From Renibacterium sp. (GTDB taxonomy: Bacteria; Actinomycetota; Actinomycetes; Actinomycetales; Micrococcaceae), in the NCBI GenBank assembly GCA_017419405.1, contig JAFOLH010000008.1, forward strand, positions 1 to 64,000: 64,000 nt of DNA, written 5' to 3'. Under the pieces are notes generated by a model that saw only the letters and a program-made list of their open reading frames with translations, had not been told where the DNA came from and did not search any database. This document shows, piece by piece, positions 25,692 to 36,152 of the stretch; positions within the stretch are counted from its first letter, which is position 1; every line of letters starts with the position of its first letter. Position numbers and translations under genes: made by a program.

Positions 25692-26588
25692 ATGAATGGC
25701 GAACCCAAGGAAAGCACAGTCAGCGGCAGGCGGCGGATCGTGCCGGCGAACGGTGCCAAACTGGCGGTATTCGAATACGGTTTGGCGGCCGGGCCGGGTG
25801 TGGACACCGTGGTCCTGCTGCACGGTTACCCGGACGACCACCGAATGTGGCGGCCAGTGATCGAACAGCTGGCCGGCGATTTCCACATCGTCGCCTACGA
25901 CACCCGCAACGCCGGTGAATCCTGGGTGGACACGGCCGGGTTGGCGCCATTCCGGATCCGCTACCTGGTTGATGACTTTTACACCGTGCTCGAGGCGCTG
26001 GACGTGCCGAAAGCCCATATCGTGGCCCACGATTGGGGCGCGGTCCAGGCCTGGGCGGTGGTCCGGGACGAGCGTGCCGAGGCTGCCGTGGCCTCGATGC
26101 TTTCCGCTTCCGGGCCGGACACCGCGCATTTGAAGCGCTGGTACCGGGACCGGCTGTCCCGGTTCGCCACGGTCCCGCAAGGACTGAACCAATTGCTCAA
26201 ATCCTGGTACATCTGGATGTTCCAGCTGCCGAAGCTGCCGGAATTGGCGGTGCCGAAAATCATCGGCAGGCTGCCTGCGGACTACGACCGGGGCAACAAT
26301 GCGGTGCGCGGCATCGCGCTGTACCGGGCCAACGTCGGAATCCGGAACGTGCGCCGGCCGGCCGGCCTGGCGCCGGCCGGTGCGGTGCTGCGCAAGCGGA
26401 CCGAGGTGCCGGTGCTGTTGGCCAACGCGCAACGGGACAAATACGTCTCGCCGGACCTTGCCGAAGGCGTCAGCGCCTGGGCGCCGGCGCTGGAACAGCT
26501 CACGGTGCCCGGCGGCCATTGGTGGCCGGCCCAGGATCCGGAAGCCTTCGCCGCCGTGGCCGCGGACTGGATCGGCCGGAACCGCTAG
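25692..26588 (+). CDS. Alpha/beta hydrolase, epoxide hydrolase/EphD-like
   Basis: 298 residues. The oxyanion region HGYPDD, the loop AYDTRNAGESW, the nucleophile elbow VAHDWGAV with Asp in place of Ser, and the His in PGGHWWPAQD. An Asp nucleophile in HDWG is typical of epoxide hydrolases and haloalkane dehalogenases. The sequence resembles the N-terminal hydrolase half of mycobacterial EphD. The start is probably leaderless. It lies in the gap between the murein island and purH; its substrate is unknown. Confidence 0.75.
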   Translation: MNGEPKESTVSGRRRIVPANGAKLAVFEYGLAAGPGVDTVVLLHGYPDDHRMWRPVIEQLAGDFHIVAYDTRNAGESWVDTAGLAPFRIRYLVDDFYTVLEALDVPKAHIVAHDWGAVQAWAVVRDERAEAAVASMLSASGPDTAHLKRWYRDRLSRFATVPQGLNQLLKSWYIWMFQLPKLPELAVPKIIGRLPADYDRGNNAVRGIALYRANVGIRNVRRPAGLAPAGAVLRKRTEVPVLLANAQRDKYVSPDLAEGVSAWAPALEQLTVPGGHWWPAQDPEAFAAVAADWIGRNR

Positions 26589-26674
26589 CCCCTCGGGTGG
26601 CATAAACTGTCGGTATCCCACCGAACCTGCCGGCTCCAGCGATCTGGGGTTGCGGCTGACTTTCTGGAGATTTT

Positions 26675-28300
26675 GTGACTTCTGTGCAGTTCGATCTGGT
26701 CCCCGTCCGCAGAGCGTTGATCTCGGTCTACGACAAAACCGGAGTCGAAGAGTTGGCGGCGGGTCTGCACCAGGCGGGGGTGGTGATCGTTTCGACCGGG
26801 TCCACGGCGGCCCGGATCCAAGCCGCCGGAATCCCGGTGACCGGGGTGGAAGAGGTCACCGGATCGCCGGAGATGCTCGATGGCCGGGTCAAGACCCTGC
26901 ACCCGCGGATCCATGCCGGGATCCTTGCGGACCGGCGCTTGCCGGACCATGTCCAGCAACTCACCGACCTGCAGATCGAAGCCTTCGATCTGGTCGTGGT
27001 GAACCTCTACCCGTTCGTGGAGACGGTTCGTTCCGGTGCGGAACGCGACGACGTGGTGGAGCAAATCGATATCGGCGGTCCGTCGATGGTGCGTGCGGCA
27101 GCGAAGAACCACGCTTCAGTGGCCGTGGTGGTGGACCCGGCGCGTTATCCGGAGGCGGTCGCGGCGGCCCAGCACGGCGGCTTCAGCTTGGCGCTGCGCC
27201 AACAATTGGCTGCTGCGGCGTTCGCGCACACCGCCGCCTATGACAATGCGGTCGCTTCCTGGACTGCGGCCCAGTTCGGCGACGGCAGCGGTCCGGAGAA
27301 CCCCTGGCCGCCCTATACCGGGCTGGCGTTGGAACGTTCCGAGGTGCTGCGTTACGGCGAGAACCCGCATCAGGCCGCGGCGCTCTATGTGGACAAGGCG
27401 GCGGCCCCCGGAATCGCCCAGGCCGATCAGTTGCACGGCAAGGCCATGAGCTACAACAATTTCGTCGATGCCGACGCCGCATTGCGTGCGGCCTTCGATT
27501 TCGACGAACCCGCGGTGGCGATCATCAAGCACGCGAACCCCTGCGGCATCGCGGTCGCCTCGGCCGGTGCCGAGGACCCGGTGGCGGATGCGCATGCCCG
27601 GGCCCACGCCTGCGACCCGATGAGCGCCTACGGCGGCGTGATCGCGGTCAACCGACCGGTGACCGCGGGGCTCGCGGCGAATCTCAAGGGCGTGCTGACC
27701 GAGGTCATCATTGCGCCGTCGTTCGAACCCGCGGCGCTGGAGCGGTTGCAGCTGCGCCAGGACATCCGGTTGCTCACGTTGCCCGATGGCTACCACCGGG
27801 ACCCCACCGAATACCGGCAGGTCTCCGGCGGCATGCTGGTGCAGATGGTGGACACCATCGACGCCGAGGGCGATGACCCGGCGAACTGGACGCTCGTGGC
27901 CGGCGAGCCGGCGGACGAAGCCACGCTGGCCGATTTGGCCTTCGCCTGGCGGGCCATCCGGGCCGCGAAGTCGAATGCGATCCTGCTCGCCCACGACGGT
28001 GCCGCGGTCGGCGTCGGGATGGGCCAAGTCAACCGGGTGGACTCCTGCAAATTGGCGGTGGAGCGGGCCAATACCCTGGCCCTGGACGCGGCCGGCAATC
28101 CGATCGAGCGCGCCCGCGGCGCGGTGGCCGCATCGGATGCATTCTTCCCGTTCGCGGACGGGTTGCAGATCCTGCTCGACGCCGGAGTGCGCGCCGTGGT
28201 GCAGCCGGGCGGGTCGAAGCGCGACGACGAAGTGGTTGCCGCTGCAGCTGCCGCGGGCGTCACGATGTACCTCACCGGAGCCCGGCACTTCTTCCACTGA
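26675..28300 (+). CDS. purH: Bifunctional AICAR transformylase/IMP cyclohydrolase
   Basis: 541 residues from GTG 26675 with CTGGAGA upstream. N-terminal IMP cyclohydrolase ([40 protein letters not shown]) and C-terminal AICAR formyltransferase ([40 protein letters not shown]). It carries out the last two steps of purine synthesis. In related genomes purH follows purN directly; here the two are 12 kb apart with the murein island and an alpha/beta hydrolase between. No riboswitch was seen in the 86 bases upstream. Confidence 0.96.
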   Translation: MTSVQFDLVPVRRALISVYDKTGVEELAAGLHQAGVVIVSTGSTAARIQAAGIPVTGVEEVTGSPEMLDGRVKTLHPRIHAGILADRRLPDHVQQLTDLQIEAFDLVVVNLYPFVETVRSGAERDDVVEQIDIGGPSMVRAAAKNHASVAVVVDPARYPEAVAAAQHGGFSLALRQQLAAAAFAHTAAYDNAVASWTAAQFGDGSGPENPWPPYTGLALERSEVLRYGENPHQAAALYVDKAAAPGIAQADQLHGKAMSYNNFVDADAALRAAFDFDEPAVAIIKHANPCGIAVASAGAEDPVADAHARAHACDPMSAYGGVIAVNRPVTAGLAANLKGVLTEVIIAPSFEPAALERLQLRQDIRLLTLPDGYHRDPTEYRQVSGGMLVQMVDTIDAEGDDPANWTLVAGEPADEATLADLAFAWRAIRAAKSNAILLAHDGAAVGVGMGQVNRVDSCKLAVERANTLALDAAGNPIERARGAVAASDAFFPFADGLQILLDAGVRAVVQPGGSKRDDEVVAAAAAAGVTMYLTGARHFFH

Positions 28301-28330
28301 GGTTCGTTTGGCGGACCCAGGCGTGCCGGC

Positions 28331-28372
28331 CGGGACGTCCCAGCGGGCGGCACCGCCCGCTGGGACGTCCCG
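28331..28372. terminator. 19-bp perfect hairpin after purH
   Basis: Arms 28331-28349 and 28354-28372 are perfectly complementary with a 4-base loop. Each arm contains the palindrome GGGACGTCCC. No T tract follows, so termination may be weak; the palindrome could also be a protein-binding site. Confidence 0.6.
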
Positions 28373-28564
28373 GTTGGCCCCAGTGAGTTTGCTCACTCGG
28401 TGGGATACCGCCGCTGCGGATTTAGTGCGGCACAAGCCCGCGTGGCATAGTGGGGGTGGAGAATTCCCTGAAAATATCTGGGGCCCCACCCACCGGCCAG
28501 GACCATATTCCTGAAATCCTCGGTCGCGCGTGACGTCTGGCCCCTTAGCACTGAGGAGACCATA

Positions 28565-29794
28565 GTGTCTGAAGCGTCCAAGATCAAGGTAGTGGGCCCC
28601 GTCGTCGAACTCGATGGCGATGAGATGACCCGCATCATCTGGCAGTTCATCAAAGACCGCCTGATCCACCCCTACCTCGACATCGATCTGCGTTACTACG
28701 ATCTGTCCATCCAGAACCGTGACGCCACGGACGACCAAGTGACCATCGACGCGGCCAACGCGATCAAGGAGCACCACGTCGGCGTCAAGTGCGCCACGAT
28801 CACCCCGGACGAAGCCCGGGTGGAGGAATTCGGCCTGAAGAAGATGTGGGTCTCGCCCAACGGGACCATCCGCAACATCCTCGGCGGCGTGGTCTTCCGC
28901 GAGCCGATCATCATCTCCAACATCCCGCGCCTGGTGCCGGGTTGGAACAAGCCGATCATCATCGGCCGCCATGCCTTCGGCGACCAGTACCGCGCCAGCA
29001 ACTTCAAGGTCCCCGGCCCGGGCACCCTGACGCTGACCTTCACCCCGTCCGACGGAGGCGAAGAGATCAAGCAGGAAGTCGTCACCTACCCGGAAGCGGG
29101 CGGCGTCGCGATGGGCATGTACAACTTCAACGACTCGATCAAGGACTTCGCCCGGGCCAGCTTCGCTTATGGCCTGCAGCGCAACTACCCGGTGTACCTT
29201 TCCACCAAGAACACCATCCTGAAGGCCTACGACGGCCAGTTCAAGGACATCTTCCAGGAGATCTTCGACAACGAGTTCAAGGACCAGTTCGAAGCCGCAG
29301 GCATCACCTACGAACACCGTTTGATCGACGACATGGTCGCTTCCGCGATGAAGTGGGAAGGCGGCTACGTCTGGGCCTGCAAGAACTACGACGGCGACGT
29401 CCAGTCGGACACCGTGGCGCAGGGCTTCGGTTCGCTCGGCCTGATGACTTCGGTGCTGATGACCCCGGACGGCAAGACCGTCGAAGCTGAGGCCGCACAC
29501 GGCACGGTGACCCGGCACTACCGCCAGCACCAGCAGGGCAAGCCCACCTCCACGAACCCGATCGCCTCGATCTTCGCGTGGACCCGTGGCCTGATGCACC
29601 GCGGCAAGATCGACAACACCCCCGAGGTGGTCAGCTTCGCGGAGACCCTCGAGGACGTCGTCATCAAGACCGTCGAATCCGGAAAGATGACCAAGGACCT
29701 CGCGCTCCTGGTCAGCCCGGATCAGCCGTTCCTGACCACCGAGGACTTCTTGGCGGCTTTGGACGAGAACCTTTCGGCCCGGTTGGCTGGCTGA
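28565..29794 (+). CDS. icd: NADP-dependent isocitrate dehydrogenase (type II)
   Basis: 409 residues from GTG 28565 with GAGGAGA upstream. It oxidatively decarboxylates isocitrate to 2-oxoglutarate. The length and motifs [34 protein letters not shown] and [13 protein letters not shown] identify the homodimeric type II (eukaryote-like) IDH, not the E. coli type nor the monomeric 80-kDa form. The catalytic Asp cluster and the Lys in [16 protein letters not shown] are present. A terminator follows the stop. Confidence 0.95.
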   Translation: MSEASKIKVVGPVVELDGDEMTRIIWQFIKDRLIHPYLDIDLRYYDLSIQNRDATDDQVTIDAANAIKEHHVGVKCATITPDEARVEEFGLKKMWVSPNGTIRNILGGVVFREPIIISNIPRLVPGWNKPIIIGRHAFGDQYRASNFKVPGPGTLTLTFTPSDGGEEIKQEVVTYPEAGGVAMGMYNFNDSIKDFARASFAYGLQRNYPVYLSTKNTILKAYDGQFKDIFQEIFDNEFKDQFEAAGITYEHRLIDDMVASAMKWEGGYVWACKNYDGDVQSDTVAQGFGSLGLMTSVLMTPDGKTVEAEAAHGTVTRHYRQHQQGKPTSTNPIASIFAWTRGLMHRGKIDNTPEVVSFAETLEDVVIKTVESGKMTKDLALLVSPDQPFLTTEDFLAALDENLSARLAG

Positions 29795-29806
29795 CCCCGG
29801 GTTTTG

Positions 29807-29836
29807 AAATGGCGCCCCCTGGTGGGGCGCCATTTT
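29807..29836 (+). terminator. Terminator after icd
   Basis: 12-bp stem (29807-29818 with 29824-29835) and a CTGGT loop, with TTTT across the right base. Confidence 0.8.
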
Positions 29837-29962
29837 CGTGTCCGGATGCGGAACTGGATGACGCCGGATGACAGTTCTGAGCGAACTCCAAGGTTGGATT
29901 GCCATGATCGTGGTTCAGCACGGGCGGGTGCTTGTTTTTGACAACCGACGAAAGGGTTAATC

Positions 29963-30448
29963 GTGGCCATCAACGACCACTTGCCTGCTAAAAATCCCGT
30001 GTCGACTCAGATCGGCCTGACCATTCTGCGGGTGTTCCTGGGCGCAATGCTCGTCATCCAGGGCAGCCAGAAGCTGCTCGCCGGCCCGCAGGGCTTCATC
30101 GGTTACGTCCAGAGTCTGGGCGCCCCGGTTCCGGAACTCGCCGGATGGTTGGTGATGCTCGGTGAATTCGGTCTGGGCATCGCCTTGATCCTGGGCGTAT
30201 TCACCAGGGTCGCGGCGGGCCTGGTGGCACTGATGATGTTTCTGATCTGGTTGGCCACCGCGGCCGGCCAACCGTTGTTCACCGAGGCGCCGGGTATCAC
30301 CGCCGGCTTGCTCTGGTTCTACTTCGCCGCCGCCCTGGCGCTGCTCTTCAGCGGCGGCGGCAGCCTTGCCGTGGAGCGGCTTTTCGGCCGCAAAAACACG
30401 GCTCCGGCGGAACGGATCCCGGATCCACAGCCAACCGTGACGGTGTGA
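29963..30448 (+). CDS. DoxX-family membrane protein
   Basis: 161 residues from GTG 29963 with AAAGGG upstream. Four membrane helices: TILRVFLGAMLVIQGSQKLL, LAGWLVMLGEFGLGIALILG, VAAGLVALMMFLIWLATAAG and ITAGLLWFYFAAALALLFSG. The R-x-F-L-G-x-x-x-x-x-x-G-x-x-K pattern of helix one is the DoxX signature. The C-terminal tail is polar. The exact role is unknown; family members are linked to oxidative-stress protection. A textbook terminator follows. Confidence 0.8.
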   Translation: MAINDHLPAKNPVSTQIGLTILRVFLGAMLVIQGSQKLLAGPQGFIGYVQSLGAPVPELAGWLVMLGEFGLGIALILGVFTRVAAGLVALMMFLIWLATAAGQPLFTEAPGITAGLLWFYFAAALALLFSGGGSLAVERLFGRKNTAPAERIPDPQPTVTV

Positions 30449-30473
30449 TCCGCACCGCATTCCGAACAAGAAC

Positions 30474-30515
30474 GCAACCGCCTGTTTCGCTCCTGGAAAC
30501 AGGCGGTTGCTTTTT
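30474..30515 (+). terminator. Intrinsic terminator after DoxX gene
   Basis: Perfect 15-bp stem (30474-30488 with 30496-30510), 7-base loop and TTTTT at 30511-30515. Confidence 0.9.
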
Positions 30516-30706
30516 GCCCGGATTGGCTGCACAATCACGTGAGGTAGATCACATTTGGTAACGATTCCGACCTGAATTCGTTATCTGAAATTTCCAGCAA
30601 GAGTATGTCCAAAAATAGCCAATTGGCTGTAGTGTTCTGGATCATATTCGGTATAGCGCCGGGACAATCCGCATGCCCGCACATACCGCAGTTGGGAAGG
30701 GAAACA

Positions 30707-31939
30707 ATGAAGCGATCCAAGGTCCTCGCAACGTTGGCCATTGTGGCAACGGCTGGGCTTTTTATGAGTTCCTGCGCAAACCAGGCCGCAACATCGGGGG
30801 ATAGCGGCTCGGCAAGCGGAGGGAAAGTCAACATTCCGTCCATTTCCAAGGTGGATGTTCCGGCCAATGCGGTGCTGCCGAAGGGCGACGGGAAGGCCGT
30901 CTGCCCGGCCAACACCACCTTGGCCTACATCGGTGCCGAAACCGGAGCGAATGCCCAACTCGGCATCAACATCTACAACGGCATCCAGCTGGCGATCGAC
31001 CAGCACAACGCGAACAACCCAGGCTGCCAGGTGAAGTTCAGCAAGTACGACACCGAAGGTTCGCCGGACAAAGCCAACGGCCCGGTCACCCAGGTGACCA
31101 ATCAGCCCGATGTGCTCGGCGTCGTCGGCCTGCCGTTCTCCGGCGAGTCGAAGGCCACCGGAAACATTTTCGAGCAGGCCGGTCTGGTGCACATCACGCC
31201 CTCGGCAACGGCGCCGGTGCTGACCACCAACGGCTGGACCACCTTCTTCCGCGGTTTGGGCAATGACTCGGTGCAAGGCCCGGCCGCAGCGAAATTCCTC
31301 ACCGGAAAGCTCGGGGCCAAGAAGATCTTCGTCGTGCAGGACGATTCCGAGTACGGGATCGGCCTGGGCACCGCGATGTCCAGTGCCCTGAGCAAAGACA
31401 ATCTGGTCGGCACCGAGAAGGTGACCACCGCGCAGAAGGACTTCTCCGCGGTGATTTCCAAGATCCAGAATGCCAAGGCAGATGCGGTGTTCTACGCCGG
31501 TTACTACGCGGAGGGCGCGCCCTTCGACCAGCAGCTGGTGAACAAAGGCTGGGAAGGCGTCTTCCTGGGGCCGGACGGTTCCAAGGACGATCAGTTCATC
31601 AAGCAAGCCGGTGAAGCGTCCTCGAATGCCTACTTCACCTGCGCTTGCATCCCCGGCGAACTGATTCCGGATTTCGCGACCGAATACAAGAAGATCTCCA
31701 ACGGGGTGGAACCCGGAACCTACTCGATCGAGGGTTATGACGCCGCCACGGTGCTGCTGGCCGGCATCGATGCCGGCAAACAGACCCGGGCCGACTTGCT
31801 CGCCTGGGTGAAGTCCTACGACAAGAGCGGGTTGAGCAAACCGTACAAGTGGGACGCCAAGGGGGAGTTGGCGACGCCTACCGTGTACGGATACAAGGTC
31901 GAAAACGGCAAGATCGTGCCAGTAGGCCCGATCAGCTGA
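30707..31939 (+). CDS. livJ: Branched-chain amino acid ABC binding lipoprotein
   Basis: 410 residues from ATG 30707, with GGGAAGGG upstream; the earlier in-frame part is not needed. Lipobox LFMSSC at the end of the signal peptide gives a lipid-anchored extracytoplasmic protein. Periplasmic-binding-protein type 1 fold: LAYIGAETGANAQLGINIYNGIQLAIDQ, then FFRGLGNDSVQGPAAAKFL and FLGPDGSKDDQFIKQAG. It binds leucine/isoleucine/valine or related amino acids. First gene of a five-gene transport operon. Confidence 0.9.
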   Translation: MKRSKVLATLAIVATAGLFMSSCANQAATSGDSGSASGGKVNIPSISKVDVPANAVLPKGDGKAVCPANTTLAYIGAETGANAQLGINIYNGIQLAIDQHNANNPGCQVKFSKYDTEGSPDKANGPVTQVTNQPDVLGVVGLPFSGESKATGNIFEQAGLVHITPSATAPVLTTNGWTTFFRGLGNDSVQGPAAAKFLTGKLGAKKIFVVQDDSEYGIGLGTAMSSALSKDNLVGTEKVTTAQKDFSAVISKIQNAKADAVFYAGYYAEGAPFDQQLVNKGWEGVFLGPDGSKDDQFIKQAGEASSNAYFTCACIPGELIPDFATEYKKISNGVEPGTYSIEGYDAATVLLAGIDAGKQTRADLLAWVKSYDKSGLSKPYKWDAKGELATPTVYGYKVENGKIVPVGPIS

Positions 31940-31951
31940 GTATGGCAGGCA

Positions 31952-31993
31952 CCGGTGTTGCGGGGCTGCCATGCGGCGGCCCCGCAACACCGG
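31952..31993 (+). terminator. Hairpin between livJ and livH (attenuator)
   Basis: Perfect 15-bp stem (31952-31966 with 31979-31993), 12-base loop, without a T tract. Placed inside an operon, it likely stabilises the livJ message or lowers read-through so the binding protein is made in excess. Confidence 0.65.
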
Positions 31994-32046
31994 CCTGGAT
32001 CCGTTCGGACTGAATCTTTCACTCGGCATCGTCAGGACCACACTCA

Positions 32047-33066
32047 ATGCTCGCAACCTTCATCCACGCTGTTCCGCAACTTGTCCCTACTGACGGCGAA
32101 TGGATTACCTTCGACGTCAATTCATTGGCGCAGAATTTCTGGAGCGTCACCTTCGACGGCCTCACCTTCGGGGCCATTTACGCGCTCGTCGCCCTGGGCT
32201 ACACCCTGGTTTACGGTGTGCTCAACCTGATCAACTTCGCCCATTCGGAAGTCTTCATCGTCGGTTGTTACGGCGTCGTCTTCACGCTCACTGCCTTGGG
32301 CTTCGGCCCCTCCGCACCGCGGCTGGACATCTGGTCGATCATGCTCAATCTGGTTTTGGCCATGGTGGTGGCGATGATCCTCTCCGCGGTGACGGCGTTC
32401 GTGATCGAACGCCTCGCCTACCGGCCGTTGCGCCGGAAGAATGCGCCGCGCCTGGTCTTCCTGATCACCGCGATCGGCGCTTCGTACACCATCCAGTACC
32501 TGATCTTCCTCTGGCGCGGGGCCAACCCGGAGCCGGCGGTGATCATGTTCAAGCCGACCCCGGTTTTCGAAATCTTCGGCTCGATCATCGACTCGCAGCA
32601 GATCGTGATCGTGGTGGCCGCGTTCATCATGATGGTCATCGTGGACCAATTCATCCGCCGATCGCGCACCGGCCGGGGCATCCGGGCGGTGGCCCAAGAT
32701 CCGGACACCGCGACCCTGATGGGGGTCAACAAAGACCGGATCATCGTCACGACCTTCGTCATCGGCGGAGTCCTGGCCGGTGCAGCAGCCCTCTTCTACG
32801 TCATGAAGGTGCCCTCCGGTGTGGTCTACAGCGGCGGCTTCGTGCTGGGCATCAAAGCCTTCGCGGCCGCAGTGCTCGGCGGCATCGGAAACGTCCGCGG
32901 CGCATTGCTCGGCGGTTTGCTGCTGGGCTTGATCGGCAACTACGGACAAATCCTGCTCGGGAATTCGCAATGGACCGACGTCGTCGCCTTCGTGGTGCTG
33001 GTGCTCGTGCTGCTGATCCGGCCGCAAGGAATTCTGGGCCAGTCCCTGGGAAGGAGCAAAGCATGA
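32047..33066 (+). CDS. livH: Branched-chain amino acid ABC permease LivH
   Basis: 339 residues with about eight to nine membrane helices. The sequence GAIYALVALGYTLVYGVLNLINFAH is the LivH signature, and the conserved cytoplasmic loop reads GRGIRAVAQDPDTATLMGVN. It forms the channel with LivM. It overlaps livM in ATGA. Confidence 0.92.
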   Translation: MLATFIHAVPQLVPTDGEWITFDVNSLAQNFWSVTFDGLTFGAIYALVALGYTLVYGVLNLINFAHSEVFIVGCYGVVFTLTALGFGPSAPRLDIWSIMLNLVLAMVVAMILSAVTAFVIERLAYRPLRRKNAPRLVFLITAIGASYTIQYLIFLWRGANPEPAVIMFKPTPVFEIFGSIIDSQQIVIVVAAFIMMVIVDQFIRRSRTGRGIRAVAQDPDTATLMGVNKDRIIVTTFVIGGVLAGAAALFYVMKVPSGVVYSGGFVLGIKAFAAAVLGGIGNVRGALLGGLLLGLIGNYGQILLGNSQWTDVVAFVVLVLVLLIRPQGILGQSLGRSKA

Positions 33067-34235
33067 CCTCGACTATCAGTGGATCTGCGCAGCAGAACAA
33101 GAAGCAAAAACGGGGTCTGTTCGGCGGACTGGGCGAACGCTGGCGCGGGTTGCCCCGGCCGGTGCAATGGCTCTGGTTGCTGATCGTGGTCGGATTGGCC
33201 TACGCCCTTCCAGTGCTCAACCCGCCGATCATCACCACGGAGCCCGGCAACAACTTCGCCCTGGCCTGTTTCGCGATGGCGGTTTTCGCCTTGGCAGCGG
33301 TCGGCTTGAACATCGTGGTCGGCTATGCGGGCCTGCTCGACCTGGGCTATGTCGCTTTCTTCGCGGTGGGCGCCTACACCACGGCGATGCTCACCAGCCC
33401 GGATTCGCCGTTCGTGAAGATCCCCTACTTGTGGACCATTCCGGTAGCGATGGCGGTGACCATGTTCTTCGGCGTGGTCCTGGGTGTGCCGACCTTGCGG
33501 TTGCGCGGCGACTACCTGGCCATCGTGACGCTCGGCTTCGGCGAAATCATCCGGATCCTGGCCACCATCATCCCCGCGATGAAAGGCCAGGTCGGCTTCC
33601 AGAACATCGGACGCCCGCCCGGCGACGGGCCGGACGGCGTGCCGATCTTCAACAACTCCAATGGAGTGCCTTGGTATTGGCTCACCCTCACCGTGATCAT
33701 CGTGGTGCTGCTGCTGGTCGGCAACTTGGAACGCAGCCGGGTGGGCCGGGCCTGGGTCTCGATCCGCGAGGATGAAGACGCGGCGGAGATCATGGGGGTG
33801 CCGACCTTCAAGTACAAAGTCTGGGCTTTCGCCATGGGCGCGGCCGTGGGCGGCATGTCCGGTGCGCTCTTCGCCGGGGCCACCGGATTCGTGAACAACC
33901 AGAAGTTCGACGTGCAGACCTCGGTGCTGTTCCTTGCCGCAGTGGTGCTCGGCGGGGCCGGAAACAAGGTGGGTGCGATCATCGGCGGTGCGATCGTGGC
34001 CTATGTGCCGCTGCGCTTCACCGCGATCGCGGATTACAAGTATTTGATCTTCGGGCTCGCCCTGGTGCTGCTGATGATCTTCCGCACGCACGGTTTGCTG
34101 GCAGCGCGGCAGCAGTTGCTGGCGTACAGCCGGCGGGCTTACCACCGGCTCCGGAAAAAGCCCGACGACGTCGGCAGCTCCGAATCCGGTGGATCGCCCA
34201 ATGACGGAGTCCAGATCAAGGGGGCACAAGCATGA
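33063..34235 (+). CDS. livM: Branched-chain amino acid ABC permease LivM
   Basis: 390 residues from ATG 33063, overlapping livH by four bases. Helices start after a basic N-terminal tail of about 35 residues. The signature [26 protein letters not shown] and the ATPase-coupling loop [20 protein letters not shown] are present. A cytoplasmic C-terminal tail of about 50 residues precedes the overlap with livG. Substrate as for LivH. Confidence 0.92.
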   Translation: MTSTISGSAQQNKKQKRGLFGGLGERWRGLPRPVQWLWLLIVVGLAYALPVLNPPIITTEPGNNFALACFAMAVFALAAVGLNIVVGYAGLLDLGYVAFFAVGAYTTAMLTSPDSPFVKIPYLWTIPVAMAVTMFFGVVLGVPTLRLRGDYLAIVTLGFGEIIRILATIIPAMKGQVGFQNIGRPPGDGPDGVPIFNNSNGVPWYWLTLTVIIVVLLLVGNLERSRVGRAWVSIREDEDAAEIMGVPTFKYKVWAFAMGAAVGGMSGALFAGATGFVNNQKFDVQTSVLFLAAVVLGGAGNKVGAIIGGAIVAYVPLRFTAIADYKYLIFGLALVLLMIFRTHGLLAARQQLLAYSRRAYHRLRKKPDDVGSSESGGSPNDGVQIKGAQA

Positions 34236-35092
34236 GCCACGTCGGCGGAAGCGATGCGCTCGCCGAGGAAATCGCGGAGAAGGTGGCGCCGGACCGCGAG
34301 ATCGGCGTCGCAATCGGCGATGATTTGGTCCAGGTGCAGAATCTGACGGTCAAATTCGGCGGTCTGGTGGCGCTCGACGATGTTTCGTTCACGATCAAAC
34401 GCGGCGAGATCCTGGGCTTGATCGGTCCCAACGGGGCCGGCAAGACCACCTGCTTCAATGCCATGACCGGAGTCTACAAACCGAGTTCGGGGAAGGTGCT
34501 GCTCGAGGGGCATTCCATCGGAGGGCGCCGCAAGCACAAAATCACCCAGCTCGGGTTGGCCCGGACCTTCCAGAACATCAGGCTCTTCAGCGAAATGACC
34601 GCTTTGGAGAACGTCGTGGTGGGCTTGGACGCCAGGCACCGGACCAGCGTGCTCGGCGCTTTGCTCCGATTGCCCCGGCATGTCCGGGAGGAGAAGAGTT
34701 CGATCGACCGGGGCATGGCTTTGCTCGAGTTCGTCGGGATCGCCGAATTCGCCGGTACCCTGGCGAAGAACCTGCCGTATGGCCATCAGCGCCGATTGGA
34801 GATCGCACGGGCGCTGGCCACGGATCCCAAAGTGCTCTGTCTGGACGAACCCGCCGCCGGCTTCAACCCGGCGGAAAAAGAAGAGCTGATGACGCTGATC
34901 CGGGCGATCCGCGACGACGGCTACACGGTCTTGCTGATCGAGCACGACATGCGTTTGGTCATGGGGGTCACCGACCGGATCGTGGTGCTGGAGTTCGGCA
35001 AGAAGATCGCTGACGGTCCACCGCATGAAATTCGGGAAGATCCGAAAGTCATTGCCGCATATCTGGGGGAGCCCGAAGATGACCTTGCTTGA
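34232..35092 (+). CDS. livG: Branched-chain amino acid ABC ATPase LivG
   Basis: 286 residues. Walker [10 protein letters not shown], the LivG-type [21 protein letters not shown], a signature loop [17 protein letters not shown], and Walker [14 protein letters not shown]. The first 35 residues are an unusual acidic extension before [13 protein letters not shown]. Overlaps livM by four bases and livF by 14. Confidence 0.93.
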   Translation: MSHVGGSDALAEEIAEKVAPDREIGVAIGDDLVQVQNLTVKFGGLVALDDVSFTIKRGEILGLIGPNGAGKTTCFNAMTGVYKPSSGKVLLEGHSIGGRRKHKITQLGLARTFQNIRLFSEMTALENVVVGLDARHRTSVLGALLRLPRHVREEKSSIDRGMALLEFVGIAEFAGTLAKNLPYGHQRRLEIARALATDPKVLCLDEPAAGFNPAEKEELMTLIRAIRDDGYTVLLIEHDMRLVMGVTDRIVVLEFGKKIADGPPHEIREDPKVIAAYLGEPEDDLA

Positions 35093-35792
35093 GTTGAACG
35101 ACGTTTCGGTCTTCTACGGCCGGATCCAGGCGATCCACAATATGTCCTTCAGCGTGGAACAGGGCGAAATCGTGTCCTTGATCGGGGCCAATGGCGCCGG
35201 GAAAACCACGACCATGAAGACCATCTCCGGGTTGCTCAATCCGAGTTCCGGTTCGATCACCTTCGAGGGTGCGGACATCACCAAGATGAAGGCGCACATC
35301 CGAGTGGTCCAGGGCATTTCGCAGGCACCGGAAGGCCGGGGGATTTTCCCCGGCATGACGGTGGCCGAGAATCTGGACATGGGTGCCTTCGGACGCGCCG
35401 ACAAAACTGGGATGGATGCTGATCTGGATCGGGTTTTCGACCTGTTCCCGCGGCTCAAGGAGCGGCAAAAGCAGCTCGGCGGCACGATGTCCGGTGGCGA
35501 GCAGCAAATGCTCGCGATCGGCCGGGCGCTGATGTCGAACCCGAAGCTGCTGCTCTTGGACGAACCGTCGATGGGCCTGGCCCCGCAGTTCATCCGGCAG
35601 ATCTTTTCGATCATCAGCGAAATCAACAAGCAGGGCACCACGGTGCTTTTGGTGGAGCAGAACGCGAATCAGGCGCTGGCCCGGGCGGACCGGGCCTTCG
35701 TCCTGGAAACCGGGGCGATCACCCAGCGTGGCACCGGCAAGGAACTGCTGGCGAATCCGGCCATCAAAGAAGCCTATTTGGGGGTGGCCTGA
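35079..35792 (+). CDS. livF: Branched-chain amino acid ABC ATPase LivF
   Basis: 237 residues from ATG 35079, after GGGGGAG; the open frame extends further upstream but family length fits this start. Walker A GANGAGKTT, signature MSGGEQQMLAIGRAL, Walker B LLLLDEPSMGLAP, H-switch LVEQNANQAL. Translation begins inside the end of livG. Confidence 0.93.
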   Translation: MTLLELNDVSVFYGRIQAIHNMSFSVEQGEIVSLIGANGAGKTTTMKTISGLLNPSSGSITFEGADITKMKAHIRVVQGISQAPEGRGIFPGMTVAENLDMGAFGRADKTGMDADLDRVFDLFPRLKERQKQLGGTMSGGEQQMLAIGRALMSNPKLLLLDEPSMGLAPQFIRQIFSIISEINKQGTTVLLVEQNANQALARADRAFVLETGAITQRGTGKELLANPAIKEAYLGVA

Positions 35793-36125
35793 GTGCCGGA
35801 ACACACAGCACGGCGGGACGACGACGGTGCGACCGGTCTCGGCGCAGTGCGCACCCGGAAGCCACGGCGACTGATGCTGGCCGGCGGGTCCGCAGCGCTG
35901 ATTTCAGCACTGCTGTTTGCCGCGCCGCCGGCCGGAGCGGCAATCCGACCGGCGGTCGCGGTGCAGGGGCAGGAACAGATCGCCTTTTTCGGCTCGGTGG
36001 AAGAGTGCCGCGCCAAGGAGGCGTATTTCCGGGAAAACCTGGCGATCATCGTGCGCAAATGCGGGTGGGCCGGCGAAAGCATGCCGGTTTCGCAACGCTG
36101 GTACTTCACCTACCGGTTGACCTGA
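35793..36125 (+). CDS. Small secreted protein, unknown
   Basis: 110 residues, GTG 35793 immediately after the livF stop. A basic head (RTRKPRRLM) and hydrophobic core (LAGGSAALISALLFAAPPAGA) form a signal peptide, leaving about 65 residues: QEQIAFFGSVEECRAKEAYF and VRKCGWAGESMPVSQRWYFTYRL. Two Cys residues could bond. I do not recognise the family. A later ATG at the hydrophobic core (MLAGGSA) would also work. Whether it is part of the transporter operon or only lies there cannot be told. Confidence 0.5.
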   Translation: MPEHTARRDDDGATGLGAVRTRKPRRLMLAGGSAALISALLFAAPPAGAAIRPAVAVQGQEQIAFFGSVEECRAKEAYFRENLAIIVRKCGWAGESMPVSQRWYFTYRLT

Positions 36126-36152
36126 GTCTTCGCCGCGGGCCCGGTGCCGTGC

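Noticed and set aside
27116-29905. Long 929-residue open frame on the minus strand over purH and icd
   Set aside because: It lies opposite two well-identified genes and has no domain pattern or ribosome site; long antisense frames are expected in G/C-rich DNA.
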